64,000 bases of DNA from Desulfobacca sp. GTDB lineage: Bacteria; Desulfobacterota; Desulfobaccia; Desulfobaccales; Desulfobaccaceae. The position numbers and the translations under genes were made by a program. How positions within the stretch are numbered: position 1 is the first letter of the stretch; the number at the start of each line of letters is the position of its first letter. The notes under the pieces are model-generated. The model was not told the DNA's origin and ran no database searches. It saw only the letters and a program-made list of their open reading frames with translations. Below, piece by piece: positions 26,813 through 35,756 of the stretch. The stretch covers positions 62,001-126,000 of the forward strand of contig DYEV01000003.1 in assembly GCA_020725545.1 (NCBI GenBank), given 5' to 3'.

Positions 26813-27811
26813 ATGAAAGAAACCAAGCCTATTATTGATTTGAACGACGATCTCAGCGACGACTATTCCGAGCCGGTAGTTGAGCTGGAGACCCCGTTGT
26901 TCGAGGAGGAGGAGGCCTTACCAGAAACCCCGGAACCGGGCCTGGTGGAGGTTGATGCCTTGCAACGGTATATGCGGGAAATCAATCGCTATCCCCTTCT
27001 GCAACCCGAAGAGGAAAAGCGTTTGGCCACTCTGTACGCCGAAACCGGCGATCGTGACCTGGCCTACAAGCTCATCACTGCCAACCTCAGGCTGGTGGTC
27101 AAGATCGCCATGGATTTTCAAAAATATTGGATGCGCAACCTCCTGGATCTTATCCAGGAAGGCAACATTGGCCTCATGCAGGCCATCAAAAAATTCGATC
27201 CGTATCGGGGGATAAAACTTTCCTACTATGCCTCTTTCTGGATCAAAGCATATATCCTGAAATTTATTATGGATAACTGGAAGCTGGTGAAGATCGGCAC
27301 CACGCAGGCCCAGCGCAAGCTCTTTTTCAGTCTGAAAAAGGAAAAAGAACGGCTGCGGGCCCAAGGTTTTGAGGCCGATCCCAAATTAATCTCCACCCGC
27401 CTCAACGTCAAAGAGTCGGAAGTCATTGAGATGGATCAGCGTCTGGGCAGCTGGGAGTATTCCCTGGACTCACCCTTGAAAAATGACTCTGAAGAGCTGC
27501 ATATTAACTTTCTCACTTCCAGCGATACGGCGGCCGATGAACACTTGGCCCGAGAGGAAATGCGCAGCATTTTTCATGAGCGTTTGGATAAGTTTCGGGA
27601 AACCCTGAAGGAGAATGAACGGGATATCTTGGACCGCCGGTTGTTGGCCGAGAATCCGCTGACTCTCCAGGAAATTGGGGCCAGACATAATATTTCCCGG
27701 GAGCGGGTGCGCCAGATCGAGGAAAGACTGTTGAAAAAACTTCGACAGTTTATGCAGCACGAAATCCCTGATTTTCACCACTATCAGGCCCTAACCTCCG
27801 AACCCGATTAA
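26813..27811 (+). CDS. rpoH: RpoH-like sigma-70 family sigma factor (sigma-32)
   Basis: About 332 residues. After an acidic N-terminus rich in Glu and Asp, region 1.2 starts near DALQRYMREINRYPLLQPEEE, region 2 contains NLRLVVKIAMDFQKYWMRN, LLDLIQEGNIGLMQAIKKFDP and LSYYASFWIKAYIL, and region 4 ends with TLQEIGARHNISRERVRQIEERLLKKL. The region 2/3 sequence QAQRKLFFSLKKEKERL is the RpoH box, which marks heat-shock sigma factors and mediates core binding. The dnaJ gene 970 bases downstream fits a heat-shock role. ATG 26813 is preferred to an upstream GTG (26792). Confidence 0.92.
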   Translation: MKETKPIIDLNDDLSDDYSEPVVELETPLFEEEEALPETPEPGLVEVDALQRYMREINRYPLLQPEEEKRLATLYAETGDRDLAYKLITANLRLVVKIAMDFQKYWMRNLLDLIQEGNIGLMQAIKKFDPYRGIKLSYYASFWIKAYILKFIMDNWKLVKIGTTQAQRKLFFSLKKEKERLRAQGFEADPKLISTRLNVKESEVIEMDQRLGSWEYSLDSPLKNDSEELHINFLTSSDTAADEHLAREEMRSIFHERLDKFRETLKENERDILDRRLLAENPLTLQEIGARHNISRERVRQIEERLLKKLRQFMQHEIPDFHHYQALTSEPD

Positions 27812-28049
27812 GATTCCCGGCCTCACCAGGCCACTGGCAATGAGGGCTGAGGAAGGCATACATCCATATTCCGAGGAGAAATTTGCTTTAGAAAAAAATT
27901 TTCCTTTTATTAATAGTATGATAAAATAGAATATTTACAGATTTCCGTTGCTGGCAGCCCCCAACCAGAAAACCACCGATGGACATGGGGCAGGGCGATG
28001 CTTAATTTTAAACTAACGGCCTGATATCGGCGGAAGGGAGGTGTCTCCC

Positions 28050-28487
28050 ATGGGACGTATCTTGATTGCCGATAGTGATCCCCATGTCCTGCTCCTCTGT
28101 CGGGATGAATTGCAGGAAGAGGGGTATGAGGTCTTGGTGGCTTCTAATGCCCGGGAGGTATTAGGGCTGTTGGAGGAGTCCTGTCCAGACCTGGTGGTCA
28201 TGGAAATCATGCTACCAGACATGTCTGGGTTTGAAACGCTCCAAATTATCAAAGGTACCTGTCGGCAGACGCCGGTGATTTTTCACTCTACCTATGGGTT
28301 GCCGCAACAGCCCCACCATTGCCAGGTGGATGGGATTGTCTTGAAAACCCATGACCTGGAACCCTTAAAACAGAAAGTTCAGGGTCTGTTAGGAACGCGG
28401 CGGTTCGTGCCTGCTGCTGGAAAGCCTTCCCCCCGGTTTTCTTCTCGCTGTGGTGCAGGAGGTTGTAATGGCGTTCATGGAAATTAG
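28050..28487 (+). CDS. Receiver-domain protein with Glu at the phospho-acceptor site
   Basis: A 145-residue single-domain response-regulator-like protein. The N-terminal acidic pair is present (IADSDPH), as is the C-terminal Lys (VLKTHD), but the phosphorylation-site strand reads DLVVMEIMLPDMSG, with Glu where Asp (usually LDIMLP) is expected. It is therefore probably not phosphorylated and may imitate the active state. After the receiver fold (about residue 118) comes a basic, Ser/Gly/Cys-containing tail. ATG 28050 has AGGGAGG 8 bases upstream. It overlaps the following thiamine-binding gene by 20 bases. No kinase is adjacent. Confidence 0.82.
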   Translation: MGRILIADSDPHVLLLCRDELQEEGYEVLVASNAREVLGLLEESCPDLVVMEIMLPDMSGFETLQIIKGTCRQTPVIFHSTYGLPQQPHHCQVDGIVLKTHDLEPLKQKVQGLLGTRRFVPAAGKPSPRFSSRCGAGGCNGVHGN

Positions 28488-28767
28488 TGTTGTGCCGCTG
28501 GGCACCGGTCAACCGGGGGTGGGCGATTTTGTCGCTGATATCATCGCACACCTCAGGAAAGAGCAGATTCCCCATACCCTGACGGATATGGGGACGATTA
28601 TCGAAGGAGAGGTCGAGCAGTTGTTGGCGCTGGCCCGGACCTTGCACGAAATGCCCTTTCAACGCCAGGTCTGGCGTGTGGTCACGCACATTACCATAGA
28701 TGACCGCCGGGATAAAAAGGTCCATCTGCAGGACAAGATCAAGGCCGTCAGCCAACGGTTGAGTTAA
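28468..28767 (+). CDS. MTH1187 family thiamine-binding protein
   Basis: A 99-residue protein of the MTH1187/YkoF-like (former DUF77) family. It opens with MAFMEISVVPLGTGQPGVGD and contains YTLTDMGT-like LTDMGTIIEG and the closing KVHLQDKIKAVSQRL. Members are small ferredoxin-like-fold tetramers that bind thiamine or related compounds; their physiological role is poorly known. ATG 28468 follows AGGAGG and lies inside the end of the receiver gene, which suggests coupled translation. dnaJ begins 15 bases after its stop. Confidence 0.85.
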   Translation: MAFMEISVVPLGTGQPGVGDFVADIIAHLRKEQIPHTLTDMGTIIEGEVEQLLALARTLHEMPFQRQVWRVVTHITIDDRRDKKVHLQDKIKAVSQRLS

Positions 28768-28782
28768 CCCAAAGATTAGAAC

Positions 28783-29919
28783 ATGCCGCCATACAAGGAT
28801 TATTATCAGATTCTCGGCGTTGGCCGGAACGCCACCGCCGAGGAGATTAAAAAAGCCTACCGCCAGTTGGCTTTAAAATATCACCCCGACCGCAATCCCG
28901 GCGACAAGGCCGCGGAAGAAAAGTTTAAAGAGGCTTCGGAAGCCTACGAAGTCTTGCGGGATCCAGAAAAGCGCCGCCTTTATGACCAGTATGGTCATGA
29001 GGGCCTGCGGGATTCGGGTTTCACCGGCTTCCGGGATTTTGGCGATATCTTTGGGGCCTTTGGCGATATTTTTGAGGACCTCTTCGGGTTCCGGGATAGC
29101 CGCCGGACCCGGTCTGGTCCCCAGGCTGGTGCTGACCGGCGTTTTGATTTAGAAATCGATTTTCTGGACGCAGCCCGGGGAACCGAGGTCACCGTGGAGA
29201 TCCCCCGGAACGTCAACTGCGGCACCTGTAACGGCAGCGGTCTGCGGCCCGGCAGTCGCAAGACCATCTGCCCGGTCTGCGGCGGTCGGGGGCAGGTGAC
29301 CCAGACCCACGGTTTTCTGCGCATCAGCACTACCTGTTCCCGCTGTCAAGGTCTCGGCGAATTTATCGGCGATCCTTGCCCCTCGTGCAACGGTCGGGGC
29401 CGGGTCGTGGAAAAAAAGAAACTTGCCGTGAAAATTCCCCCTGGGGTGGACAATGGCGTCCACTTGGTCATGGCCGGCGAAGGCGATGCCGGAGTCCGGG
29501 GGGGCCCCCCGGGGGACCTCTATATCGTGGTCCATGTCCGGCCCCATGAGTTGTTCCGCCGGGCCGGGGACGATCTGCTGTTGACGGTCCCCATCTCCTT
29601 TACCCAGGCCGCTCTGGGCGGGGTGGTTACCATTCCCACCCTCAACGGCAACCGGGAACTCACCATTCCCCCCGGAACCCAACCGGGCGAGACCATCTCG
29701 TTACGGGGAGAGGGGATACCGCACCTCAAAGGCTATGGCAGAGGCGACCTGAAGGTCCAGGTTAATGTGGTGGTGCCCCGGCACCTTACCGATCGGCAGC
29801 GCGACCTGTTGCAGCAGTTCGCTGCCTCTGAAGGTACGACCAAGACATTTGCCAAACCGGCGCCGGCCAAAGGCTGGCTGGAAAAAGCCTGGGACTTTAT
29901 CAGTTCCTTCACCAAATAA
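28783..29919 (+). CDS. dnaJ: Molecular chaperone DnaJ
   Basis: A type I Hsp40 of 378 residues, the co-chaperone that stimulates DnaK ATPase. The J domain carries HPD at 34-36 (YHPDRNPG), then a G/F-rich region (about 75-110), then four CxxCxGxG zinc repeats ([32 protein letters not shown]; residues about 146-205), and a C-terminal substrate-binding domain with GDLYIVVHV and [17 protein letters not shown]. No dnaK or grpE is adjacent. It is in the same direction and close to rpoH. A weak hairpin (CTCCA/TGGAG at 29931-29945) with CTCTTTTC follows the stop. Confidence 0.97.
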   Translation: MPPYKDYYQILGVGRNATAEEIKKAYRQLALKYHPDRNPGDKAAEEKFKEASEAYEVLRDPEKRRLYDQYGHEGLRDSGFTGFRDFGDIFGAFGDIFEDLFGFRDSRRTRSGPQAGADRRFDLEIDFLDAARGTEVTVEIPRNVNCGTCNGSGLRPGSRKTICPVCGGRGQVTQTHGFLRISTTCSRCQGLGEFIGDPCPSCNGRGRVVEKKKLAVKIPPGVDNGVHLVMAGEGDAGVRGGPPGDLYIVVHVRPHELFRRAGDDLLLTVPISFTQAALGGVVTIPTLNGNRELTIPPGTQPGETISLRGEGIPHLKGYGRGDLKVQVNVVVPRHLTDRQRDLLQQFAASEGTTKTFAKPAPAKGWLEKAWDFISSFTK

Positions 29920-29969
29920 CCGGTCTTTTTCTCCAGAGGGTGGAGCACTCTTTTCTTTGCTTTTTTCTC

Positions 29970-29998
29970 TTGGGAGATTATGGTCTTTATGATATAAT
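29970..29998 (+). promoter_or_regulatory. Sigma-70 promoter for the small membrane protein gene
   Basis: TTGGGA (29970-29975), exactly 17 bases, then a perfect TATAAT (29993-29998). It lies about 60 bases before the ATG at 30060. Confidence 0.75.
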
Positions 29999-30059
29999 TC
30001 ACAAGCAAGAAGTTTGGGGCAATGCGCCCTCCGTCGAACTACACGCACGAGGAAACCCA

Positions 30060-30224
30060 ATGGCAGCCAAAGAATTATCCTCTTGGGACATCCTGCGGGA
30101 GCCCAACCGGATCCTGTATGAAGATGATTACAAATCCCCGCTGGAACTCCTCATCTATCTGTTAACCTGGGGGGTGGAAATCGGCCTGTTGTTTGTCTTT
30201 GCCTTAACCTATCTCCGCCGGTAA
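30060..30224 (+). CDS. Small single-pass membrane protein of unknown function
   Basis: A 54-residue protein with a charged N-terminus (SWDILREPNRILYEDDYKSP) followed by one hydrophobic segment (LLIYLLTWGVEIGLLFVFAL) and a basic end (YLRR), so it probably lies in the inner membrane with its C-terminus in the cytoplasm or as a short hairpin. ATG 30060 has a GAGG 9 bases upstream and a very good promoter 60 bases upstream, which supports real expression. I recognise no family. It stands alone, 235 bases before the U32-family gene. Confidence 0.65.
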   Translation: MAAKELSSWDILREPNRILYEDDYKSPLELLIYLLTWGVEIGLLFVFALTYLRR

Positions 30225-30458
30225 ACAGATCTCGGGCGGGCAGTTGTGCCAGGCGGTCCAGGTGCCGGCGGTTTTCTGCCGCTTGCCAGGTCGACTTGGC
30301 AGCCCAACCTTGACAACTGTGGTTCCTTGCTTACCTTGAATTTTGGGAAACCAGGACACTTGTCCCGCTTTACAAGGCCCTAGGTTTACAGGCACCCGGG
30401 CAGCCCCCTGTTGGGCCCGGGAACCGACACCGTTAAACCTTAGGGAGGCCTAACCGCC

Positions 30459-31487
30459 ATGATAAATGAACTTTTGGCTCCGGGCGGCAGCCTGGAAATG
30501 GTCACCGAAGTAGTAAAAAACGGCGCTGATGCCGTGTATGTGGGCTCCAAAGGCTTTAGCCGCCGGAAATGCGCCTGGGAACTCGAAGACAGTCAGATCG
30601 CCGAGGCCGTCTGTCTGGCCCAAGCGGGCGGGGCCAAAATTCGGGTCGCCATCAACGCCGAAGTCCTTGACGAAAAATTTCCTCTGGTCCTGAGCAAAGT
30701 AGAGAAATACGCGGCGGCCGGCATCGAAGGGGTAATCGTTAAAACCCCGGCCCTCATGGCATTGATTCATGAGCGCTTTCCGCACTTGGTCATCCACGCC
30801 AGCGTCGGTTGCAACATCCAGACCAAAGAGGAAATGGCCCGCTACCGGGACCTGGGCGTCACCCAGATCGTCGCCTCCACCGAAATCAATACGGTGGAAA
30901 AATTACGGCGTTTCAAGACCGACGCCGACAGTTTGGGCATCAAAACCGAGGTGCTCATCCACGGCAACCGCTGCATCGGCGGTGTGGGCAACTGTGTTTT
31001 TCACGAACTTATTGCCGATTCCTATATCCGCAAGGTATACTATGACGAAGACGGCAATGAGATCGTCGAATACGAAGGCTGGCCCGATCGCAGCGGCAGT
31101 TGTTTCCGTCTTTGCCTGCTCACCGATGCGCAACGCCAGAAGGTGCTGGGCAAACGGGGGCGTTCCCGGCAGGAAATTGACGCCATCAACGAACGCATCC
31201 GCACGAATCCCAATGTGGCCTTCGCCATCTTGGGTGACGAACTGAAGGCGTATCTGGATATGGGTCTGGCCACCGTGAAGATGCAGGGCCGGGAATACGC
31301 CGTCAGTATGATCGGCCGCATGGTTAATTGTTACCGGAAACTCATTGATGCTCATGCCCAAGGTGAGGATATTAACAGCCCCATGTTCCAGCGCCTACAG
31401 GATACCCTGCAGGAGCTGGTGGCCGAACGGGATCGGGCCCGGTGGGAAAAAACCCGGGAGTTGCACCGACACATCGTCGGGCTGTAA
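30459..31487 (+). CDS. U32 family peptidase-like protein with four conserved cysteines
   Basis: A 342-residue protein of the U32 (collagenase-like/UbiU-UbiV/RlhA) family. The N-terminal barrel starts [26 protein letters not shown], the family's classical opening, and contains [10 protein letters not shown] and [10 protein letters not shown]. Four cysteines (172, 179, 215, 219; [12 protein letters not shown] and GSCFRLC) lie where UbiU/UbiV-type members hold a [4Fe-4S] cluster. Members act in anaerobic hydroxylation (UbiU/V) or RNA hydroxylation (RlhA, TrhP) rather than proteolysis, so a peptidase role should not be assumed. ATG 30459 follows GGGAGG. A terminator follows the stop codon. Confidence 0.85.
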   Translation: MINELLAPGGSLEMVTEVVKNGADAVYVGSKGFSRRKCAWELEDSQIAEAVCLAQAGGAKIRVAINAEVLDEKFPLVLSKVEKYAAAGIEGVIVKTPALMALIHERFPHLVIHASVGCNIQTKEEMARYRDLGVTQIVASTEINTVEKLRRFKTDADSLGIKTEVLIHGNRCIGGVGNCVFHELIADSYIRKVYYDEDGNEIVEYEGWPDRSGSCFRLCLLTDAQRQKVLGKRGRSRQEIDAINERIRTNPNVAFAILGDELKAYLDMGLATVKMQGREYAVSMIGRMVNCYRKLIDAHAQGEDINSPMFQRLQDTLQELVAERDRARWEKTRELHRHIVGL

Positions 31488-31513
31488 GCTCTCACCCAGC
31501 CGATAAGGAAAGG

Positions 31514-31544
31514 AAGCCTGTCTTGCGGGACAGGCTTTTCTTTT
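31514..31544 (+). terminator. Rho-independent terminator after the U32 gene
   Basis: A 9-bp stem (AAGCCTGTC at 31514-31522 with GACAGGCTT at 31529-31537), a 6-base loop and TTTTCTTTT. It is 27 bases after the U32 stop and just before the Smr gene, whose start codon (31557) follows a GGAGGG. Confidence 0.88.
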
Positions 31545-31556
31545 GGAGGGTGCCCC

Positions 31557-32255
31557 ATGAAAGCGCCCCAGACTAAAGTGCAGGAACACGGCCGGGCCTT
31601 TTATCAGCCGTTTCAGCGGCTCCGGGAGCAGCTCGGCCCACTGGCTGGGACATTGATCAGCAAACCCTGTCCCCCCCGGTGCGCCCCCGGTCAAGACGAG
31701 GCTGCTTTATTCCAAACAGCCATGCAGGAGGTGGTGCGCCTGCCGTCCCAGGGGGCGTTTAGCGTGCCCTGGCAACCCCGCCCCTGTCCGCCGCTGACCC
31801 CGGCCCACGAAGAGTGGGAGGCTTTGTGCCAGTTAACGGATCTGGTGGCAGGACGGGTTCCCTTTGATCTCTCCCTGACCGATGAGTATGTGGAGGGCCA
31901 GGTGCCCTACTTAGACCCCCAAGTGATGGCGGCCCTCAAGGCCGGGGCCTTGCCCATCCAGGATTATTGCGATCTGCACGGCCTCAGCGTCGCCCTGGCC
32001 CAGGTCCGTTTGCGGGAATTTTTGGCCCAGGCGCAAGTCTGCCAATATCGCACAGTCCTCGTGGTGCACGGCCGGGGGCACAACTCACCCGGCCATCTGC
32101 CGGTGCTGAAACAACACCTGGCCGGGTGGCTGACCATGAAACGCTTCCGCCGGCAGGTGCTGGCCTTTGCCTCCGCCCAACCCTATGACGGCGGCACCGG
32201 CGCCCTATATCTCCTACTGCGTCGCCAGCAATCCGCCTTCCAGAAGAAAAGGTAA
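31557..32255 (+). CDS. Smr domain-containing protein
   Basis: A 232-residue protein. The N-terminal 130 residues are rich in Pro, Cys and charged residues and carry no recognised fold. The C-terminal part (about 138-225) is an Smr domain: DLHGLSVALAQVRLREFL, then VLVVHGRGHNSPG, then the FASAQPYDGGTGALYLLL end. Smr domains of this short type are DNA/RNA-nicking endonucleases or nucleic-acid-binding modules. ATG 31557 has a good ribosome binding site (GGAGGG). The glycosyltransferase gene starts 5 bases after its stop. Confidence 0.88.
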   Translation: MKAPQTKVQEHGRAFYQPFQRLREQLGPLAGTLISKPCPPRCAPGQDEAALFQTAMQEVVRLPSQGAFSVPWQPRPCPPLTPAHEEWEALCQLTDLVAGRVPFDLSLTDEYVEGQVPYLDPQVMAALKAGALPIQDYCDLHGLSVALAQVRLREFLAQAQVCQYRTVLVVHGRGHNSPGHLPVLKQHLAGWLTMKRFRRQVLAFASAQPYDGGTGALYLLLRRQQSAFQKKR

Positions 32256-32260
32256 GACCT

Positions 32261-33826
32261 GTGGCCTCCCTCCCCCGCACTTCCACGCTCATGGCCGGCC
32301 TCCTCTGGGCCTTGGTGCTGTTTGCCAGTTTCTATAACCTGAATAACTGCCCCACCATCTGGTGGGATGAGGCCATCTTTTCGGAGACCGCAGCCAATCT
32401 AGCCCAGAAGGGCCGCTACGCCTTTACCCTGCAAAGTCCCGACGTCATCAATGATTTTGACTACCGCATCAGTGCCGGGCCGGTCTTGATTGTGCCGGTG
32501 GCTCTGGCCTATCGGCTTTTTGGGGTCAGCGTCTGGAGCGGCCGACTTGTTGCTGGCCTCTTTCTGGTGCTGACCTTTGTGCTGCTGTATCTCGGTGCCC
32601 GCCGTTTCCTGCCGCGAGGTCCTGCTTTGTTGGCCGTCTTCCTGGGACTTTTGACCACGGATATTATCTATTGGGGCCGCAGCGTCCTGGGAGATGTACC
32701 GGCGTTGGCCTGTTTTTTCGGAGGGATCTATTGGCTGCTGCGGGGCTGCCAAGAACGGCGGCCCGGTCACTTTTTCTGGGCCGGCCTCTGCCTGGGTCTG
32801 GCGGTAGGCGCTAAGGAATTTTACGGTTTTACCATCATCCTGGCGCTGGCCGCCCTGGTCTGGGAGGAGCGCCGCCATATGCGGGTGCTGATCTGGCATA
32901 GCGGTCTGCTGAGCCTGGGCGCGGCCCTGCCCCTGGGCATTTATTTAGCTGCCAAGGCCATGGTGTTGGGCGGTCTGCTGCCAGCCTTGTCCCACTTTTA
33001 TTTCCAGAAAAAACTCCTCTGTCATGAATTTTTCACTCCCCTGACCATCGGTCGTCTCTATCCCGAAAGTAGCGCCTACCTGCTCAGCCATCCCCTCTTT
33101 ATCAGCGGTATCCTGGGCTTATGGCTATACCGGCGGCGCCAGGGTGCTTCTTTCGCGTGGGGCTATTGGCTGGCCAACTTCTTGGCCTGGAGCCTCTTTT
33201 ATCTGACTGCGGTTTATTGGCACCGTTTTGCCCTGCCGGCCCTGCTGCTGGCCAGTCCCTGGGCCGGTTATCTTCTGGTGACGCTCTTGGACGGAGCCCT
33301 CCAGAAAGCCTCGGTCAACTACCGGCGCCGCTGGCTACAGGCCTGGAGCGTGCTTCTGATGGTGGTCATGCTTTTCCCACTGGCAGGCGTCGATTACTTG
33401 CAGCCGGTGCTGTCCCGATGTACTGATAGTCCCCATAAATTGGTGGAATATCTGCGCCAGCATATCCCGGAGAGTGTGTTGATCGAAACGCCGGAGTATG
33501 AACTGACTTTTCTGGATGATGTGCATCGCTTTCACCTCATGCCGGAATTTTACTTTGTGGAATCCGACGGCGAGAACGTCGTGCTCTTGGATCCGACCCA
33601 GTGTTCCTATGACTTCAAAAGCGTTCAGGCGGAGCTGCTGATCCTGGGAAGTTTCGGCAAAAGCGTTTTCCGCCAGAATTATCCACAAACCGAGATCGAA
33701 AAATACTATCGCAAAATTGCCACCATCGATTATTATGATATTTATCTGCGTCGAGACGTCTCCTTGGGCAGTCTGGTGAAGGCTGCGCCGCCGTCAAAGC
33801 TATGTCCCACCCCTCAAGTCCAGTAG
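32261..33826 (+). CDS. Family 39-type membrane glycosyltransferase (PMT/ArnT-like)
   Basis: A 521-residue polytopic protein with about 10-12 hydrophobic segments. The first luminal loop carries the acidic motif WWDEAIFSETAANL (the DE pair is the catalytic signature of the PMT/ArnT/GT39 superfamily), then YDFDYRISAGPVL-like DYRISAGPVLI, with further loops and a soluble C-terminal region from about residue 400. Enzymes of this superfamily transfer sugars from polyprenyl-phosphate donors to lipid A or proteins; the acceptor here is unknown. The start is GTG 32261. It lies in a run of Smr, this gene, recO and tsaD. Confidence 0.85.
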   Translation: MASLPRTSTLMAGLLWALVLFASFYNLNNCPTIWWDEAIFSETAANLAQKGRYAFTLQSPDVINDFDYRISAGPVLIVPVALAYRLFGVSVWSGRLVAGLFLVLTFVLLYLGARRFLPRGPALLAVFLGLLTTDIIYWGRSVLGDVPALACFFGGIYWLLRGCQERRPGHFFWAGLCLGLAVGAKEFYGFTIILALAALVWEERRHMRVLIWHSGLLSLGAALPLGIYLAAKAMVLGGLLPALSHFYFQKKLLCHEFFTPLTIGRLYPESSAYLLSHPLFISGILGLWLYRRRQGASFAWGYWLANFLAWSLFYLTAVYWHRFALPALLLASPWAGYLLVTLLDGALQKASVNYRRRWLQAWSVLLMVVMLFPLAGVDYLQPVLSRCTDSPHKLVEYLRQHIPESVLIETPEYELTFLDDVHRFHLMPEFYFVESDGENVVLLDPTQCSYDFKSVQAELLILGSFGKSVFRQNYPQTEIEKYYRKIATIDYYDIYLRRDVSLGSLVKAAPPSKLCPTPQVQ

Positions 33827-33871
33827 TTCCCCGGGCTGACTGCGTGGTCCGGATCGCTCTGGGGTGATTCA

Positions 33872-34633
33872 GTGCCCCAGAAAAGATCACAGGCTCTGGT
33901 GTTGGCCGTCCGTGATTTTGGCGAGGCCGACTGTCTGGTGACTTTCCTCACTCCCGCAGCCGGTCGCGTGACGGCCGTGGCCAAACACGCCCGCAAGAGC
34001 AAGCGCCGCTTTATGAATTGTCTGGAGCCTTTCTCATTGGTGGAGTTCATGTATACCGAAAAACCCCAGCAGGACCTGGCCCGCCTGGAAAGCGGCGAGC
34101 TGGTGGCGGCTTTTCGAGGCTTGCGGCGCTCTCTCCTGCCGTTGGCTCTGGCCGCCGTCTTAACGGAGACCACCGGGGAATTGGTGGGGGCCAAGGATAG
34201 ACTGCCGGACATATATGAGACCTTAAAGAATTCCCTGGGTCACCTGGCCGCGGGTCAGCCTCCCTGGTCGCTTTTTTTGAGCCACCTCCTCCGGCTGGTG
34301 GCCCAAACGGGTTTTGGCCCCCAATGGCAGAGCTGTCGCCTCTGTGGTCAGGCCGATGGCAGCCTGGTCTGGTTCAACCCGGAACAGGGCGGTATTCTTT
34401 GCCAGAGCTGTATGAGTCGGGTGGCGGGGCTGCGTCTCTACCCTCTGCACCTGGGTTCCCGGAAACTGATCTTGGCGGCCCAACACCTGCCCCTGGAGCA
34501 TCTGGCCAGGCTGCGGTTCCCAGAGCTGGCCCGCCAGGAGACCTGGGCCGTCTTGCTGCCCTTTCTGCGTCAGGTCATTGGTCGGGAATTGCGATCCTGG
34601 GGTTTTTTGGAGAAAATTTTACTGTCCGCTTAG
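33872..34633 (+). CDS. recO: DNA repair protein RecO
   Basis: A 253-residue RecO. The N-terminal OB fold reads QALVLAVRDFGEADCLVTFLTPAAGRVTAVAKHARKSKRRF, of which the GEADCLVTFLT part is the family signature. The zinc-binding pattern CRLCG...ILCQSC (residues about 153-180) is intact. RecO loads RecA and anneals single strands together with RecR in recombinational repair. The start is GTG 33872. tsaD follows on the same strand, 117 bases downstream. Confidence 0.94.
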   Translation: MPQKRSQALVLAVRDFGEADCLVTFLTPAAGRVTAVAKHARKSKRRFMNCLEPFSLVEFMYTEKPQQDLARLESGELVAAFRGLRRSLLPLALAAVLTETTGELVGAKDRLPDIYETLKNSLGHLAAGQPPWSLFLSHLLRLVAQTGFGPQWQSCRLCGQADGSLVWFNPEQGGILCQSCMSRVAGLRLYPLHLGSRKLILAAQHLPLEHLARLRFPELARQETWAVLLPFLRQVIGRELRSWGFLEKILLSA

Positions 34634-34750
34634 CCGGCTGTTGCAAGACACTCCTCATTTTTTCAACGACCTGCTCAAGGTTCGGGCTTGTTCCCGAAAC
34701 AAGCCGGTTGGCGATGGTCCCGGCTCGGGGTCTGGCGGGAAAGAGTGCTC

Positions 34751-35749
34751 ATGATTTTCTTGGGGATAGAGACATCTTGTGACGAAACGGCCGCCGCTGT
34801 GGTCGTGGACGGCCGCCGAGTGCTGGCCGATGTGGTGGCGACGCAATTTGATCTGCACGCCCAGTATGGCGGCGTGGTGCCGGAGTTGGCGGCCCGCCGC
34901 CATCAGGAAAATATCCTGCCGGTGATCAAGGCGGCTCTTGCCCAGGCCGGTTTAGGCTTGTCCGATCTCTCGGCCATTGCCGTTACTCAAGGTCCGGGGC
35001 TCATCGGTGCCCTGGTCATCGGTTTTGCCGTGGCCAAGTCACTGGCCTATGCCTTGCAAATACCCCTGGTGGGGGTCCATCACCTGCACGCTCATCTGGC
35101 CGCGCCCTTTCTCTTGGAAACGCCGCCGGAGTTTCCCTTCATCGCCCTGGTGGTCTCGGGAGGACATACGAATCTCTATAAAGTGGAGGGATTTCAAAAT
35201 ATTACCCTACTCGGCCGGAGCCGGGACGACGCGGCCGGCGAGGCCTTTGATAAGGTGGCCAAACTGCTGCACCTGGGCTACCCCGGGGGCATCGCCATTG
35301 AAAAGATGGCCCAGACCGGCGATCCCCAGGCCTTTGCCTTGCCTCGGCCCCGCATCGTCGGGGAACCCCTTACCTTTAGCTACAGCGGCCTCAAAACTGC
35401 GGTGGCGGTCCTCCTGCGCCAGCACCCGGAGATCCTCGCCTCTGCTCAGACAGTCGCGGATCTAGCCGCCAGTTTCCAGGCCGCGGTGGTGGATTCCTTG
35501 GTCAGCCGGGCTCTGCTGGCCGTCCAGGCCCATGCCTGCCCCCGTCTGGTGGTGGCCGGCGGGGTGGCCGCCAATCGCCGACTGCGCCAGGAGTTGCTGG
35601 ACCAGGCTAAGAACGCAGGGATAGAGGTGTTCCTGCCGCCCTTAAAATTGTGCACTGACAACGCCGCCATGGTGGCGGCCCTGGGCTACCACCTCTTCCA
35701 GGCCGGCGAACGCTTGGATCTCCGGGCCGATGTCTTTGCCCGGGGCTGA
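34751..35749 (+). CDS. tsaD: tRNA N6-adenosine threonylcarbamoyltransferase TsaD
   Basis: A 332-residue Kae1/Qri7/YgjD protein that transfers the threonylcarbamoyl group to A37 of ANN-decoding tRNAs with TsaB and TsaE. It opens MIFLGIETSCDETAAAVV, has the metal-binding HHLHAHLAAPF, the ALVVSGGHTNL phosphate loop and LVVAGGVAANRRLR near the end. ATG 34751 gives the normal start; a longer in-frame reading from 34688 adds 21 unconserved residues. A perfect 8-bp inverted repeat (34685-34692 with 34698-34705) lies just upstream, possibly a leader hairpin. Confidence 0.96.
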   Translation: MIFLGIETSCDETAAAVVVDGRRVLADVVATQFDLHAQYGGVVPELAARRHQENILPVIKAALAQAGLGLSDLSAIAVTQGPGLIGALVIGFAVAKSLAYALQIPLVGVHHLHAHLAAPFLLETPPEFPFIALVVSGGHTNLYKVEGFQNITLLGRSRDDAAGEAFDKVAKLLHLGYPGGIAIEKMAQTGDPQAFALPRPRIVGEPLTFSYSGLKTAVAVLLRQHPEILASAQTVADLAASFQAAVVDSLVSRALLAVQAHACPRLVVAGGVAANRRLRQELLDQAKNAGIEVFLPPLKLCTDNAAMVAALGYHLFQAGERLDLRADVFARG

Positions 35750-35756
35750 GGAAGAA

